Made by a program: the position numbers and the translations under genes. A model generated the notes under the pieces. That model did no database searches. It was given only the letters and a program-made list of their open reading frames with translations, and was not told the origin of the DNA. From CAZDGB01 sp964504645 (GTDB lineage Bacteria > Planctomycetota > Planctomycetia > Planctomycetales > Planctomycetaceae), in the NCBI GenBank assembly GCA_964504645.1, contig CAZDGB010000207.1:1-13741 (forward strand): a DNA stretch of 13,741 nucleotides, given 5' to 3'. Position 1 is the stretch's first letter; each line of letters starts with the position of its first letter. Of the stretch, positions 1 to 6,094 are shown in pieces.

Positions 1-1
1 G

Positions 2-1282
2 CCAGAGTTGGTGGCCGAGCTGGCAGTCCATCGGAACAACAACGGCATCAAGGACAGCTCGGGCGTGCTCGACATGCTCAAGGGCTACATCCGCACGCAG
101 AGCGATCACTTTACCGTGCTCACCGGCAGCGGGAGCGGATTGCAGGCGGGGCTGGAGGCCGGGGCCCGCGGCGGAATCCTGGCGGTGTCGCTCTTCGCGG
201 CGGGGTTCGCGCTGCGGCTGAGTTTTCTCAAACACCTCGAGCACGGCGGCGGGAAGGAGGCCTGGCTGCGCATGCTCCGCCGGGCGATCGGCCTGGCGCT
301 GGTCGCTATCGTCTGGTACTCCATCGGCGATTGGGGCGGTATTCAGAAAAGCATCGGCGAAATCGGGCTGTGGCCGACGATCGCCAATTGCCTCAAACGA
401 AACTGGATGCAGACGCTGCTGCACATCGCCGTGACGTCGGTGTGGATCATGCCCGTCATCTGGACGCCGCTGTGGGTGCGAATCGCGTATGGGCTCGCTT
501 CCGCCGCGGCGCACGTCGCGCTCTCGGCATGGTTCAATTTCCTGTGGGTCAACGGCATTCCGGGCGGTGTAAACGGCATCGACGGCGGCCCGCTCGGGTT
601 CCTCACGTGGTCTCTCGTCGCACTCTCCGGCACTTGGGCTTGCGACGTCGTGCAGGCCGCGCGGAAAGCAGCAGCGCCAGGCGAGCGTCCGAACTACGGC
701 CCCGCAATGCTCAAGATGCTCGTCGTCGGCAGCCTGATCGCCGGCTTGGGCTGGTTTTTTTCCTGCGGCACGACGATCTACGACGTCCCCGCCGATCAAG
801 CGGGCATTCCGAAGTTCGACGATCCGAAGCGCGACACGTTCGGAGTGAATCCGGTGATTCCCTCGTCGGCGGACCTCGCTGCGTGGAACCGCAAGCCCGC
901 GGAGCCGCCGTTCGCGCCGCCGCCGCCGGTCTCGCAGCGCAAGCTGAACTACTGGATGATGAGCCAGCGGGGCGGGACGCTGTCGTACCTCACGTTCTCC
1001 GCCGGCTTTTCGCTGCTCGTCTTCACGATCTTCCTGTGGCTCGCCGACGTCCGGGGCGTGCGCCTCGGCGTCTTCCGCACGCTTGGCGTCAACGCGCTGG
1101 CCGGCTACATGTTTGCCGACGTCGCCGAACCGATCACACAGAAACTGATGGCGCAGTTTGGCGCGCCGCTGGCGAAAGACTCCCCTGCGACGACCGTCCT
1201 CGCCGCGTTCGCGCTGCACTTCGCCTTGATCTACCTGGTGCTGCGGCTGATGGAATGGCGGAAGATCTACTTCCGCATGTAA
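2..1282 (+). CDS. HGSNAT/NagX-like (DUF5009/COG4299-type) membrane acyltransferase homologue, 5'-partial
   Basis: The frame is open from the left edge to the TAA at 1280-1282. A TTG at 8 is the first possible start inside, but the codons before it are also open, so the true start probably lies outside. Residues are counted from that TTG (424 aa). About eight hydrophobic segments are visible near 56-75, 93-108, 137-155, 158-181, 197-215, 234-252, 324-346, 354-374 and 394-414, some of them possibly merged. A small-residue membrane segment followed by a charged stretch and an R-rich pair (LRMLRRAIG, 88-95), GGPLGFLTW (193-201) and GVNALAGYMFADV (360-372) near the C-terminus resemble heparan-alpha-glucosaminide N-acetyltransferase-like proteins. 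That family transfers acetyl groups across a membrane to sugars; the bacterial substrate is unknown. A proline-rich loop lies at 298-308. The family call is from memory of motifs, and the active-site region cannot be checked because the N-terminus is missing. Confidence 0.6.
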   Translation, partial: PELVAELAVHRNNNGIKDSSGVLDMLKGYIRTQSDHFTVLTGSGSGLQAGLEAGARGGILAVSLFAAGFALRLSFLKHLEHGGGKEAWLRMLRRAIGLALVAIVWYSIGDWGGIQKSIGEIGLWPTIANCLKRNWMQTLLHIAVTSVWIMPVIWTPLWVRIAYGLASAAAHVALSAWFNFLWVNGIPGGVNGIDGGPLGFLTWSLVALSGTWACDVVQAARKAAAPGERPNYGPAMLKMLVVGSLIAGLGWFFSCGTTIYDVPADQAGIPKFDDPKRDTFGVNPVIPSSADLAAWNRKPAEPPFAPPPPVSQRKLNYWMMSQRGGTLSYLTFSAGFSLLVFTIFLWLADVRGVRLGVFRTLGVNALAGYMFADVAEPITQKLMAQFGAPLAKDSPATTVLAAFALHFALIYLVLRLMEWRKIYFRM

Positions 1283-1293
1283 GCCGAACGACA

Positions 1294-1380
1294 GAATCCC
1301 GGTTCCGGCTCTGAGTAACCGGGATTCGCTTTGCGGCGGTGGGCCAAAGCGAAACCCGGTTAGAAGTCGAACCGGGTTTC
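1294..1380. repeat. Cluster of nested/alternating inverted repeats (REP/BIME-like, possible terminator)
   Basis: GAATCCCGGTT (1294-1304) pairs perfectly with AACCGGGATTC (1317-1327), leaving a 12-nt loop. GAAACCCGGTT (1351-1361) pairs perfectly with AACCGGGTTTC (1370-1380), leaving an 8-nt loop. Between them, 1321-1333 and 1345-1357 can pair with one mismatch around CGCTTTG/CAAAGCG. That central pairing uses the inner arms of both outer hairpins, so the foldings compete. The cluster starts 12 nt after the TAA of the membrane-protein gene and could stop transcription, but no T-run follows, so it is not a classic intrinsic terminator. Confidence 0.75.
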
Positions 1381-1481
1381 TGAGCGATACAAACGAAGAA
1401 ACCTCCGCGAGAGCCGGCCGGGAATTGAGGTTCTGAACCCAAGGGATTCAGGGGGAAGCCGATGGTCCGGGTTGTGTTGAG

Positions 1482-1503
1482 CCGCTGAGGCGAACCTCAG
1501 TGG
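1482..1503. repeat. Small hairpin in the convergent intergenic region
   Basis: CCGCTGAGG (1482-1490) and CCTCAGTGG (1495-1503) form a 9-bp stem with one G-T wobble and the 4-nt loop CGAA. There is no T-run on either side. It may contribute to termination or be another repeat remnant. Confidence 0.45.
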
Positions 1504-1727
1504 ATATACACGCAGCCGAACCGACCAGACTTCCTTAGAAACGTTTGTAGGGTCAACGCACGATTCCCGTATCGCGCACCGCAGAGGTCTCTCGAAATCC
1601 ACAAGGGATTCCAACCATGATCCTATCCCTCGCCTTTCCGGCCGACAAGACTCGAATCGGGTTTCGAACGACGGTTCCGGCAATGGCGCGAAACTTGCTG
1701 CCTCTGTAGAATCCGAAAAGGCAGGAA

Positions 1728-1874
1728 CCGCAGATTTCGCAGATTGGTATCAATTCGCTGGAGCTCAAAGAACTCAAAAGCGGCAATAGGGGCGAAGCCT
1801 TTACAGTTTCCATTTACGAGTTCTGAACCCAAAATTCATCTTCTGAAATCTGCGTAGATCTGCGAAATCTGCGG
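1728..1874. repeat. 17-bp perfect inverted repeat made of ATCTGCG units
   Basis: The left arm at 1728-1744 (two CGCAGAT units) is the exact reverse complement of the right arm at 1858-1874. The right side carries three ATCTGCG units at 1848-1854, 1858-1864 and 1867-1873, a period of 9-10 bp. The arms are separated by 113 bp with no gene. The units resemble short interspersed repeats that I have seen in planctomycete and verrucomicrobial intergenic DNA; that comparison is from memory. The right arm ends 16 bp from the histidine kinase stop codon. Confidence 0.7.
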
Positions 1875-1890
1875 TCGAGTCTTTTCGACG

Positions 1891-3993
1891 TCACCGCGGC
1901 AACTGTACTGTGAATGTCGTTCCTTCGTTCGGCTGCGAGCGGCAATCGAGACGGCCGCCGATTTCTTTCACGCGCCGTGCGACGATATACAGCCCCAAGC
2001 CGGTGCCGGTCGGTTTCGTGGTGAAGAACGGTTGGAACAGCGTGGCGAGTTGCTCCGGCGGAAAGCCCGGGCCGTTGTCGTCGATTTCGATCAGCACGCC
2101 GTCGCCGTTGGAACGGCAACTCAGACGCACGCGGCCTCCCGCGCCGGCGGCTTCCAGCGCGTTCGACGTGAGATTGAACACGATCTCCCGCAAGCCGATC
2201 TGATCGACGGACAATTGCACCTCGCTCTCCGGCAAGACGACGTCGAGATTCGCCCGCCGCTCGCGGGCCAGATGCTGCAAGAGCCGCAGGGTCGGCGACA
2301 GCAACGCATCGAGCGGCGCCGGTGGGCGATCGGTCCGCGGCGGACGCGCGGCATCGAGCAGTTCCGATGTCGAGGCCGTCAGCCGTTCGACTTCGTCGCC
2401 GATCATCCGCAAATCCTCGGCGTGCGGACTCTGCGGGCCAAGTTCCTCCGCGAGAACCCGCGTGATCGTCTTGATCGACGACAGCGGATTCTTGATCTCG
2501 TGCGCCAGCGAACCGGCGAGCAGTCCGAGCGTCGACAGTTTGTCTTGTTGCAAGACGCGATGCTCGGCGGCGACCTGCAACGCCAACAACTGCGAATTGT
2601 GCAGCGTCACGCCGAACTGCTCGACTAGGAGCGACAGCGAGTGCAGGTCTTCATCGCTCGGCGGCTGGCCCCAGCCGCGACAGCCGACGAGGAAGAGGCC
2701 CGAGAGCTCCGGATGCTCGAATTTCAGCAGCGCCCCGGCGCGGACTTCGTCGAGAAACGCCATCAACCGCGGATCGCGGGCCGAGTGCCGCGTCACGAAC
2801 GGTTCGCGTCCGATAGCTTTCAAGATCGATGCGACGTCGGCATCGGGGAGTAATTCCGCATGTCCGGATCGTTCGAGTACGCGGCCGTCCGGCTGGCACA
2901 GCCATGCGGCTTCCAGCGGCGTATCGAACGATTGCCGCGTCGCCGCGGCGAACCAATTCATCAAGTTTGCCGGCGAATCCCCGGCCCGCGCGGCAAGCTG
3001 CACGGCGAGCCGCTGCCGTTCGCCGCGGCGACCGAACGGCGAATCGAACAGCGATTGCAATGCCTCGGAGAACCGCTGCCGCAGCGGTTGGTAAAGCACG
3101 ATCGCCGCGAACAACGCGATCCCCTCCAGCACGCCGACGTTCAGCCGATACCGGTCCTCCACCGGCGACAGAAACTCCCGCAGCACCACCTGATGAAAGA
3201 GTACGGCCCCCATCAACAACGCTCCGTAGACCAGGGTTCCTTCCAGCACCAGCGGCAACAGTTGGAACCGCATGATGAAATACGCGAACAACAGCGACGG
3301 AAGGAGTGGGGACAATGCAATCACGGTCTGCAACTTCGGCGGGTCGAAGGCTGCCGGTGAATCACCGCCTTGACTTGTGAAACCAATCGGTGGCGCAGGC
3401 AGCGATGCCACAAACGACGTCGTCGTGACGGCGATCAACAGCAGGCTCCCCGCGAGCAGCCAGTAAAACCGCCGCGTCGGCAGATGCGGCGAAAGTCGAG
3501 CCGAACGAATCAACGCCCCAATCGCCAATCCACTGACCACACATAGCCAGGTCACATACGGCAGGCGATATCCGGCCAACAGACTCAAATACGATTCGCT
3601 CGGATCAACGGCCAGCGCGCGGCTCATGGGAATCAGAGCGAGTAACGGCAGATAACACAGCGCCAGCCGCGGATCGGTCTGCGGAGCCACGCGAAATTCG
3701 CCGTGGCGAAACAAACGCCACGTGCCGTGCAGCGTTGCGCTCGGCATGAGGAGCAATCCGAACGTCATCACCACCGTCGATGCCCACCGTACCGGATCGG
3801 CGAGCGGTCCGACCGACCGATCCACCAGCAGTCGCACGAACGTCCCTGAATGCCAGCACCACACGCCGAACGCCAAGAGCAACATCCACACCGTCACGGC
3901 CCGCCGATTGGGCCGTTCGACGAACGCCAACAGCAGTACCGTGTCCACCAGCGCGGCGACGCCAAAACTCCAGAGCTGGACGGGATCGGTCAA
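1891..3993 (-). CDS. Multi-pass membrane sensor histidine kinase (PrsK-like architecture)
   Basis: This is a 700-aa protein predicted to autophosphorylate on His in response to a membrane or envelope signal and pass the phosphate to an unidentified response regulator. Residues 1 to about 305 hold eight or nine hydrophobic segments (about 9-27, 33-50, 66-88, 110-126, 146-166, 177-199, 222-242, 247-268, 287-303). Residues about 330-475 look like a GAF-type domain. A HisKA helix carries LAHEIKNPL with phospho-acceptor H498. The ATPase domain has the N-box (N607, N611), G1 box DDNGPGF (638-644), F-box PFFTTK (655-660) and G2 box GTGLGL (663-668). There is no receiver domain. The layout matches PEP-CTERM-system PrsK kinases in outline, but no exosortase genes are nearby to support that name. 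The start is TTG (3991-3993); a TAA two codons upstream excludes anything longer, and there is no clear SD. It follows the NPNT-repeat gene by 77 bp on the same strand. Confidence 0.88.
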   Translation of the reverse strand: MTDPVQLWSFGVAALVDTVLLLAFVERPNRRAVTVWMLLLAFGVWCWHSGTFVRLLVDRSVGPLADPVRWASTVVMTFGLLLMPSATLHGTWRLFRHGEFRVAPQTDPRLALCYLPLLALIPMSRALAVDPSESYLSLLAGYRLPYVTWLCVVSGLAIGALIRSARLSPHLPTRRFYWLLAGSLLLIAVTTTSFVASLPAPPIGFTSQGGDSPAAFDPPKLQTVIALSPLLPSLLFAYFIMRFQLLPLVLEGTLVYGALLMGAVLFHQVVLREFLSPVEDRYRLNVGVLEGIALFAAIVLYQPLRQRFSEALQSLFDSPFGRRGERQRLAVQLAARAGDSPANLMNWFAAATRQSFDTPLEAAWLCQPDGRVLERSGHAELLPDADVASILKAIGREPFVTRHSARDPRLMAFLDEVRAGALLKFEHPELSGLFLVGCRGWGQPPSDEDLHSLSLLVEQFGVTLHNSQLLALQVAAEHRVLQQDKLSTLGLLAGSLAHEIKNPLSSIKTITRVLAEELGPQSPHAEDLRMIGDEVERLTASTSELLDAARPPRTDRPPAPLDALLSPTLRLLQHLARERRANLDVVLPESEVQLSVDQIGLREIVFNLTSNALEAAGAGGRVRLSCRSNGDGVLIEIDDNGPGFPPEQLATLFQPFFTTKPTGTGLGLYIVARRVKEIGGRLDCRSQPNEGTTFTVQLPR

Positions 3994-4020
3994 CGGTTAT
4001 CGTCTCGAAAGAAGATGGGC

Positions 4021-4038
4021 CGCAAAGAGGCGCAAAAA
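4021..4038. repeat. Solitary fragment of the CGCAAAG...GGCGC repeat family
   Basis: CGCAAAGAGGCGCAAAAA, in the 77-bp gap between the NPNT-repeat gene and the histidine kinase gene, resembles the arm CGCAAAGGCGCGAAGAC of the inverted repeat at 5871-6084. It has no partner arm nearby. It is short enough that chance similarity cannot be excluded. Confidence 0.35.
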
Positions 4039-4070
4039 TGAAGCCGCTGTTTCGAAGGGATTAGAGATCG

Positions 4071-4772
4071 CTATTTCCGATTCTCGAATAGCCTACTGTA
4101 TTTCGGATTTCTTCGGAGTGCATCGTGGATGTACTTGGCCCATTCATCATTTCTGTGGGACAGTTCAACCAGAATGTCATCGGGCGTATTAGGATTGGCC
4201 GCCAGGCACATTTCCGTGCCGACCTGGTCGGGTCTTCCGTGCAGCGAACGCAGCACGTCGGACGGAGTGTTCGGGTTTTTCGCAATCCGATTGTCGATCT
4301 CATAGCCGGGACCGCCCGTATAGCTCGCCAGTTCTCGCAAGCGATCGGGGTTTGTATTGGGATTGGCCGAATCGAGCAGCGCGCTGCGCATCCGCGCCAG
4401 ATTGGTGAAACCAGTTGAAAACCACGCGAGCAGCAAGACAAACGGCGCCAGCGCTGCAAGCCGGACACCTAACGATTTCGATTCCAACCCGCGCAGCGCA
4501 ATCCAAGCGAAAGGTATCGTCATTAGTGTGATCACGACACTCGTGACGGTTGAAAACATGATCCAGATCGGGCTTTGCGGGTCGGGAACCAAAGGGACGA
4601 CGAACCGGCATTCGTAGATCCACCGGGACGCACCAACAATAGTTGCAATCGCCAGCGCGAGCAGGATGCGTCGCGACGAACTTTTCTGAGAAGTTCCTGA
4701 CGGCTGACTCATCGGCTGCGACGGATCGACGATCTCTTGCATGGTACGGTCCCGTTCGGTTGTTTGTTCCAT
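4071..4772 (-). CDS. Membrane-anchored protein with NPNT (leucine-rich variant-like) repeats
   Basis: This 233-aa protein has three hydrophobic segments near 35-52, 68-92 and 101-120, followed by a soluble C-terminal part. That part contains NPNT repeats at residues 137-140, 166-169 and 193-196, 29 and 27 residues apart, each followed by a pattern like P-x-x-L-x-x-L. A degenerate RRNP lies at 220-223. The pattern fits the leucine-rich variant (LRV, NPNTP) repeat, a HEAT-like alpha-helical scaffold that usually mediates protein interactions. No catalytic motif is seen. The ATG (4770-4772) directly follows the TGA of the 106-aa gene with no spacer and no SD, which suggests translational coupling. 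A second ATG (codon 11, 4740-4742) is possible. The role is unknown; its position suggests it works with the PspA-like protein at the membrane. Confidence 0.75.
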   Translation of the reverse strand: MEQTTERDRTMQEIVDPSQPMSQPSGTSQKSSSRRILLALAIATIVGASRWIYECRFVVPLVPDPQSPIWIMFSTVTSVVITLMTIPFAWIALRGLESKSLGVRLAALAPFVLLLAWFSTGFTNLARMRSALLDSANPNTNPDRLRELASYTGGPGYEIDNRIAKNPNTPSDVLRSLHGRPDQVGTEMCLAANPNTPDDILVELSHRNDEWAKYIHDALRRNPKYSRLFENRK

Positions 4773-5093
4773 TCAGCCGCGCGGCCAGATTTGCAAGTCG
4801 GCGGGCGTGAGTTCTCGGCTTGTATTCTCCGCACTCCATACCATCCGTGTGATCGTTCCTTCGGCCACCAATTCCAGATCAATCGCCATCGCCGCGCCGC
4901 ATTCCAGATGGATTCTCGTCCCATTCGGTAGTTCCTCCACTTGCCGCGACGTCACCTCCGCCGTGACACCGGCGACCGTCAGCAGGTCGCCGGGTTGAAC
5001 GCGGAGCGGTTCTCCATCGCGCGGCGATGTACGGATGCGGTCGCGGCGCCACCACGAGCGAAGTTGCCGGCCGATGTCGCGGAGGAGTTTCAC
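4773..5093 (-). CDS. 106-aa protein of unknown function coupled to pspA
   Basis: GTG start (5091-5093) overlapping the pspA stop by four bases (GTGA), and TGA stop at 4773-4775. The frame stays open much further upstream, but that part lies over pspA and has the arginine-, glycine- and alanine-rich composition of a shadow frame. The protein-like part begins at this GTG with KLLRDIGRQL. Residues 1-20 are basic with two adjacent Trp (14-15), plausibly an amphipathic, membrane-touching helix. Residues about 27-104 alternate hydrophobic and polar residues with GD, NG and EG turns, as expected of a small beta-rich domain. There is no TM segment or signal peptide. I do not recognise the family. It does not match the PspAA domain as I remember it, and a relation to DUF4178, which accompanies some PspA homologues, is only a guess. 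Confidence 0.78.
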   Translation of the reverse strand: MKLLRDIGRQLRSWWRRDRIRTSPRDGEPLRVQPGDLLTVAGVTAEVTSRQVEELPNGTRIHLECGAAMAIDLELVAEGTITRMVWSAENTSRELTPADLQIWPRG

Positions 5094-5779
5094 GTCGAAG
5101 TCCCCGCGTCGCCGACTTGTTGCCGCAGCGATTCCAGCTCCTGCTTCAACCGGTCGGCCCGCTGCTGCTCCTGGAAGCGGCGTTCCAGTTCCTCGACTTC
5201 GGGTTCCTTGCCGTCGAGCCGATCGTACGCCTCGGCGAGGGCTTCGGCCCGTTCGACGCGGGTCTCCATTCGGTCGAACTCCGCGAACGCCGACACGTCC
5301 TGCGCGCGGCCCAGCGCCGAATTGATGCGCCGCGTCGAATCGGCCCGCCGCATCCGGGCCAGCAGCAGCGTCTGTCGTTGCCGGGCCTGGCGGATTTTGT
5401 CCTCCAGGTTCCGCACCGAGTCGCGGAGCTTCGCTGTTTGCTGCTTCTGGCGGTCGTACTCCTTCGTCAAATCGTCGGCACGCTCCGCGGCGAGGAGCTT
5501 TTGCTGGAGCGCCGCCTCGGCATTCGCATTGTCCTTCCGTTCGATGGCCGACTTGGCGTGCTCCAGCCACTGCTCCGCTTCCTTCCGCGCCGCATCGACC
5601 TTGTGGCGCAGTTGAATCTCGTCGGCCATCGCCTCCGCCACGCTGCGGCGCACGGCAGCTAGTTCCTCCTCCATGTCGATCAAGAGTTGATGCACCATCC
5701 GCTCGGGGTTCTCGAACCGCTCGCAAATCACCGACAAATTCGTTCGCATCACCAAAGAAAACCGTTCCATCCAACCCAT
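5090..5779 (-). CDS. pspA: PspA/IM30 (Vipp1) family envelope-stress protein
   Basis: This 229-aa protein has the usual length for the family (about 220-260). PspA/IM30 proteins are bacterial ESCRT-III-like coiled-coil proteins that bind the inner face of the cytoplasmic membrane, assemble into rods or rings, and limit proton leakage under envelope stress. The N-terminal amphipathic helix (MGWMERFSLVMRTNLSVI) is followed by the typical ENPERMVHQLLIDMEEEL segment (23-40) and long charged coiled coil up to about residue 155. A conserved-looking AFAEFDRMETRVERAEA stretch lies near 164-180, and a short helical tail ends the protein. ATG start at 5777-5779; ATG codon 4 is an alternative. The stop overlaps the GTG of the next gene. 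I see no PspF-type activator or pspB/pspC gene, so regulation is probably not of the enterobacterial type. Confidence 0.9.
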   Translation of the reverse strand: MGWMERFSLVMRTNLSVICERFENPERMVHQLLIDMEEELAAVRRSVAEAMADEIQLRHKVDAARKEAEQWLEHAKSAIERKDNANAEAALQQKLLAAERADDLTKEYDRQKQQTAKLRDSVRNLEDKIRQARQRQTLLLARMRRADSTRRINSALGRAQDVSAFAEFDRMETRVERAEALAEAYDRLDGKEPEVEELERRFQEQQRADRLKQELESLRQQVGDAGTST

Positions 5780-5802
5780 GATGAGTCTCGCTTTCGTGTG
5801 TT

Positions 5803-5854
5803 AGCCGCAAACTGCCAGCATGCGGCTCTGTTCTGATTACCCGCTGGCAGCGGG
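5803..5854 (-). promoter_or_regulatory. Paired hairpins in the pspA leader with complementary segments
   Basis: Seen in the sequence: AGCCGCA (5803-5809) pairs with TGCGGCT (5821-5827), and CCCGCT (5840-5845) pairs with AGCGGG (5849-5854). The loop of the first contains CTGCCAGC (5812-5819), the exact complement of GCTGGCAG (5843-5850) in the second. An mRNA starting upstream could therefore fold into two hairpins or one long-range pairing, ending about 24 nt before the pspA ATG. On the + strand the second hairpin is followed by GGTTTCTTT, which looks like an intrinsic terminator, though no + strand gene precedes it. A regulatory function is inference. Confidence 0.35.
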
Positions 5855-5870
5855 GGTTTCTTTAGGCATC

Positions 5871-6084
5871 TCTCGCAAAGGCGCGAAGACGCCAAGTTCG
5901 CAAAGAAGCAAAGAGAGTTTTCGCACAGAGACACAGAGGGCACACAGATAGGAATAATCGGGCGATGCTTTAATGCATATTTCCTCTACTACTCTCTTTC
6001 TTTTGTGTTTTGTCTCTGTGATCTCTGTGCCTCTGTGCGCAACAATCTTCTCTGCGAACTTGGCGTCTTCGCGCCTTTGCGAGA
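5871..6084. repeat. Long inverted repeat with 32-bp perfect arms
   Basis: The arm 5871-5902 (begins TCTCGCAAAGGCGCGAAGAC) is the exact reverse complement of 6053-6084. Inside it, a second pair of related segments, 5923-5948 and 6010-6036, made of CACAGAG units, is also inverted but imperfect. The whole unit is therefore a two-layer palindrome around a centre of about 60 bp. No transposase-like frame fits inside, and no target-site duplication was noticed. The two arm types resemble interspersed repeats common in planctomycete-like genomes (from memory). It could terminate transcription between the two same-strand genes or be a non-autonomous mobile palindrome. Confidence 0.82.
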
Positions 6085-6094
6085 GACGAATTTC

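Larger units (their letters stand above)
1283..1890. other. 608-bp gene-free region between convergent genes
   Basis: It lies between the stop of the left membrane protein and the stop of the histidine kinase, which is on the other strand. The short open frames across it have no recognisable protein character and overlap repeat units. It holds a nested hairpin cluster (1294-1380), a hairpin (1482-1503), a 13-bp direct repeat GTTCTGAACCCAA (1430-1442 and 1820-1832) and an inverted repeat of ATCTGCG units (1728-1744 and 1858-1874). No tRNA-like cloverleaf was found. Transcription termination for both flanking genes probably happens here. Confidence 0.7.
5780..6094. other. Intergenic region upstream of pspA, repeat-rich
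   Basis: It separates the stop of the 1190-aa membrane protein from the pspA start, both on the minus strand. It contains the pspA leader hairpins (5803-5854) and the large inverted repeat (5871-6084), with an AT-rich centre near 5960-6010. Any pspA promoter must lie here if pspA is not read through from upstream. No convincing -35/-10 pair was identified. Confidence 0.6.

Noticed and set aside
331..1314. 327-aa open frame on the + strand over the left membrane-protein gene
   Set aside because: It is arginine-rich with no hydrophobic segments or motifs, the usual composition of a shadow frame in GC-rich DNA, while the other frame gives a clear polytopic membrane protein.
1640..1690. Possible tRNA T-arm-like sequence (ACTCGAATCGGG)
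   Set aside because: No acceptor, D or anticodon stems can be folded around it at tRNA spacing.
1294..1874. CRISPR array
   Set aside because: The repeats are palindromic pairs and short 7-mers with irregular gaps; there is no regular repeat-spacer pattern and no cas gene.
4773..5810. 345-aa version of the small gene downstream of pspA
   Set aside because: The part upstream of 5093 overlaps pspA in another frame and has the arginine-, glycine- and alanine-rich composition of a shadow; only the last 106 codons look like protein.
5838..5862. Intrinsic terminator on the + strand (CCCGCT-GGC-AGCGGG followed by GGTTTCTTT)
   Set aside because: It looks like a terminator, but no + strand gene lies upstream for over 4 kb, so it was kept only as part of the pspA leader structure on the minus strand.
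5871..6084. Insertion sequence bounded by 32-bp terminal inverted repeats
   Set aside because: The interior between the arms is only 150 bp, contains no transposase frame, and no target duplication was noticed; a palindromic repeat fits better.
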